A DNA stretch of 64,000 nucleotides from Diphasiastrum complanatum (taxonomy: Eukaryota > Streptophyta > Lycopodiopsida > Lycopodiales > Lycopodiaceae): contig MU832158.1 of NCBI GenBank assembly GCA_029204225.1, positions 1-64,000 of the forward strand, in the 5' to 3' direction. Shown here piece after piece: positions 60,901 to 64,000 of this stretch. Every line of letters starts with the position of its first letter. Position 1 is the stretch's first letter. A model generated the notes under the pieces. That model was not told where the DNA came from. It made no database searches and saw only the letters and a list, made by a program, of their open reading frames with translations. The translations under genes and the position numbers were made by a program.

Positions 60901-61139
60901 AACAAGGCTAAAATCTGAAGGTTCTGAACATGGATCGTTCTGTATTGTTTTATATTATTCTGAACAAGGGATATTAGTCACAAGCTAATAATGTTGGGTG
61001 TCCAAATGACATAGTTTTTATGTAGGGATTGTTGCACTAAACTATGTTAATAACTGTGGTAATTGGCAAATACTGGAACATAGTCAAATATAGGGTTGAC
61101 TTTGGTGTTGTAGTTGACTTGGTCGAGATTGTGAGTTTA

Positions 61140-61775
61140 GGCACTTGGTTGAGAGTTGATAGAAAATCCTCGGTTGAGATTTGATAGAGAATACTCGGTT
61201 GAGATTTGATAGAAAATCCTTGGTTGAGATTTGATAGAAAATACTCAGTTGAGATTTGATAGAAAATCCTCAGTTGAGATTGTGACAAAAGGGTTCGGTC
61301 GAGATCTGAAGGAATTCCTTCGGTTGAGATAAGGCTTCAGTCGAGATTTGACAAAAGTCTCCGATTGAGATTGTGACGGACGTCGTCGGTCGAGATCTGA
61401 TCAAATGCCCTCGGTCGAGATCGTGACAGAAGGCTTCAGTCAACATTTGACAGAAGTCTTCGGTTGAGATTTGAGTGAATGCTTTCGGTCGAGATCGTGA
61501 TGAAAGGCTTCGTTCGAGATTTGACAAAAGTCCTTGGTCGGGATTTGACAGAAAACACTCAGTTGAGATGGGACTGAAAGTCTTCAGTCGAGATGTCAAC
61601 TAAGTGGCTCGGTTGAGATGTTCACGAAAAGACTCGGTCGAGATGTTCATGGGAAGACTCGGTCGAGATGTTCACGAGAAGACTCAGTCGAGATGTTCAC
61701 GGGAAGACTCGGTTGAGGTGTTCACGGGAAGACTCGGTTGAGATCTGATCAATGAGTATCAGTTGAGATTTAAAC
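61140..61775. repeat. 25-bp minisatellite, ~25 units
   Basis: Consecutive ~25-bp units built on CGGTYGAGAT followed by about 15 variable bases. Two main subtypes: an early block (ttgatagaaaatcc) and a later block (gttcacgggaagact). Units decay into irregular cggtcgag copies to about 61.95 kb. Open frames across it on the - strand are repeat translations, not genes. Confidence 0.93.
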
Positions 61776-61959
61776 TCAGGACATGGCGAGATATTTCTGG
61801 TAGGGTCTCAGTCGAGAGTTGTCATGTGGTTTCAATAGGAAATGAAACAAGGCTCGGTCCAGTCTAGACGTGAGTCGTGGAGCTCGGTAGGTAAGGACCG
61901 TGAAGGCTCGGTCGAAAATAGAGCTGTGAGTCGGTCGAGACCAAAGTGATGAGCTTTGT

Positions 61960-63300
61960 GAGGATGCATATGTGAGCCTATAGATAGATGGTTTGGCAGC
62001 ACAGATCAGAAAGGTTTGATGTTTATAAGTGTCTGTGTAGCGGTGGAAATGGCGCCAAATGTTCACAGATTCCAGCCAGAACCTGTGAACACGGTTTCTT
62101 GTTCTTCTTACTTCGTTACATCTTCTTCTTAGATGGTTTCCAGGCAGATTGTTTGTCAGTTCAACATTTGTATTCCCAGCCTGTCAGTGGGATGAAATAG
62201 TTTTGTTTACTCCAGCTACATGCATTTACAAGCCATGTAACCAATCCTTGCTCAACAGATTAACATTTTGAATCAAAGAGCAATCTACAAATCTATCTAC
62301 TAAACTATTTTAAAAAATCAGGGAACAATACAACATCAAGATTAATCTACACAACAAAAACAAGAATCAAGGAAGCTAACTACCTAGCATCATTCTAGCA
62401 TCCCAAGAATCAAGAAATACACACCTCTTGATGCTTGGAATGCCCAAGAACAATCAAGAACATGATTGTTAGTGAACATGCAAGATCTGATCCACAATCT
62501 CAGCCTATTTAGTTTACCTGGATGCTGAAAATTACAAAATCAAGAAACAAGAAAGCTAATCCACATCTACATTCCACATTGCAATAAAGAAAGTAGGAAA
62601 TATAATTAATCCACAACCACAACAAGGAAATCAAAGCATGTTCATAGGAATTTCACTCAAGACAATAGCCATGAACAAGGAGCTTCTCAATTGCCAATAA
62701 CTCGTGGAGGATCTTCTTCATTCATACAAGAGAAATGACAATACAATAAAAGCTCCCTCACAAGAGAGGGGGGCCCTTAAATAAGCAAGAGGGCTACCCA
62801 TGTGGAGCCTAAGTGGCAATTCCACTAGTTTAGAAATTACAAGTGGAAATAGCTCTTCCACTAGAGGTCACCATCAAAAGGTGGCTCACTCTAATTTATT
62901 TAAGAGGGGTCTACATTTATTTACATTGCCTACGAATGTCACTAGCTCCTACATGGTCGTTCCTTCTCTGGGATTCACCATGTAGGCTCACATGGAAAGA
63001 ATCTGTAATTCTAACTAGTAATCTTCGGCTCTCGTGCTTGGCTCTCAGCTTCTCCTGCTCTCCTCCTTCTGAGACCTCCTCGGTCTTGGGTGAGAGATGC
63101 TCTGTGTTTTCAGCTTGGCTCGGCATCTGGGGATTCTCTAGAATCTGCTAACAGGAAGGCCAAGATGCCACATGGCAACCCACTCCTAATGTAGGTTAGG
63201 TCAAGTCAATAGAGTTGGTCATGTCTATTTGGTGGTCATCTCTACTTTATAGGACCTACACCTAAGTTTAAGGTGAAAATTTGACCAACTAGCTACCTAC
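61960..63300. other. Spacer and probable start of a copia LTR
   Basis: No supported coding region. The 5' LTR ending at 63750 must start somewhere in its right part, but its start is not identifiable by eye. Confidence 0.35.
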
Positions 63301-63750
63301 CAAGTATAACTCTAGCATCTAGGCTCGGGTTTCATTTTAGGGCAATAAGAGTGAGTTAACTTCCTTATTACATGCTGGAAATCCATCTAACTTCAAGAAG
63401 GAAGTCGAATTTGCTATGTACTATGAGAAGATAGTCGAACTTGCTATGTATTCCAAGCTCATTGGCAATCTCAAGCTAGTTCACTATGTACATTGAGTTT
63501 TTGTGATCCAAATGCAATCAAATCAATTCTCAGCTTGAAGGCTGTACTACAGCCTGTATTACACACATGTGGGCTCGTATTTCAATGTTGATCAATCCTT
63601 TTGATTGTTAATGCTTGTTGTTTCTCAAATTGCCAATCTAGATCAACTTTTTGATGACTAGTTTTTTGATAGATTGTTAAGCAAGCATCCAATCACTCTT
63701 GTGGATCTTTTGTAGATTCATTTATGGTCCTAAAGTACAGTACTTTCACA
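63300..63750 (+). mobile_element. 3' part of a copia 5' LTR (family M)
   Basis: Ends ...cagtactttcaca at 63750, directly before a primer binding site. It contains a degenerate CACATGTG palindrome near 63562. The start given is approximate. Confidence 0.55.
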
Positions 63751-63763
63751 TGGTATCAGAGCC
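63751..63763 (+). other. Copia primer binding site at window edge
   Basis: tggtatcagagcc adjoining the LTR end. The element's gag would begin beyond the window; 63764-64000 is untranslated leader. Confidence 0.85.
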
Positions 63764-64000
63764 AAGTACAAGAGCATAAGCAATTGATCTAATGCAAATC
63801 CATTTTTAGCAAGTTTTGGCACTAAAAACTAGTATTGAGAGGGCAAGCTAGAATCTTGATTTTGGTGAGGAGATTTGATCCCAAACTTGGTAGGGGTCCA
63901 AATCTATATTGTCCACATGTGTGGGAACCTCTGAACCTGCATTTAATCCATGATATTCATTTGATCCAAAGAAATTCAATTTGTAAGCTTTTGATGTAAA

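Noticed and set aside
61037-61599. Ser/Gln-rich - strand open frames
   Set aside because: Translations of the 25-bp minisatellite.
1-64000. CRISPR array, operons, ribosome binding sites or bacterial mobile elements
   Set aside because: The window is plant nuclear DNA with introns and LTR retrotransposons; the regular repeat at 61 kb has no spacer structure.
1-64000. tRNA or rRNA genes
   Set aside because: I saw no cloverleaf or rRNA core sequence; the TGGTATCAGAGC sites are retroelement primer binding sites, not tRNA genes. A tRNAscan run would be decisive.

Overview
This is a nuclear window from a land plant. The evidence is GT-AG introns, a DUF688-type plant gene, a PLS-class pentatricopeptide repeat (PPR) gene with a decayed DYW editing domain, and dense Ty1/copia and Ty3/gypsy LTR retrotransposons, several with initiator-Met-tRNA primer binding sites (TGGTATCAGAGC). 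Long (AG)n tracts, heavily nested retroelements and near-identical PPR units suggest a large repeat-rich genome, possibly a fern or other seedless vascular plant. The species cannot be fixed from the sequence.

Only two host genes can be supported. (1) On the + strand, 793-3147 encodes a DUF688-like protein in several exons. (2) On the - strand, a six-exon gene spans 41587 to 24703. All five splice junctions keep phase, giving a 970-codon product: a Ser/Ala-rich N-terminus, two PDF motifs as known from OSB organellar ssDNA-binding proteins, then 21 PPR motifs and a truncated E region. Its second intron is about 13.0 kb and filled by nested retrotransposons. Just past its stop codon lies a broken E+/DYW deaminase domain, so the gene descends from a DYW-type RNA-editing factor.

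Layout: 1-5.6 kb, DUF688-like gene, two foldback elements and AG microsatellites. 5.8-7.1 kb, gag fossil. 7.8-10.9 kb, copia fossils and an LTR. 10.9-13.4 kb, gypsy-like gag element. 13.7-19.7 kb, nested copia fragments of one LTR family carrying an extra conserved segment. 20.0-22.8 kb, another copia. 24.3-28.3 kb, the PPR/PDF gene with its DYW relic. 28.3-40.9 kb, nested copia/copia/chromovirus stack inside intron 2. 41.3-41.6 kb, first two exons. 43.7-48.2 kb, LTR-bounded copia lacking reverse transcriptase, inserted in a gypsy-type gag. 49.5-51.8 kb, copia with a readable RT, cut off at a C/CT tract. 53.0-59.9 kb, complete but mutated copia with paired ~842-bp LTRs nested in a related element. 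60.1-62 kb, gag fragment, tandem repeats and a 25-bp minisatellite. 63.75 kb, end of a further copia 5' LTR and its primer binding site at the window edge.

Almost all retroelement coding regions contain stops or frameshifts. The longest clean ones are the chromovirus RT/RNase H (33354-34658), the copia protease-integrase (45616-47106) and the copia RT (50720-51804). Gene models and element boundaries were made by eye and need transcript or alignment support.
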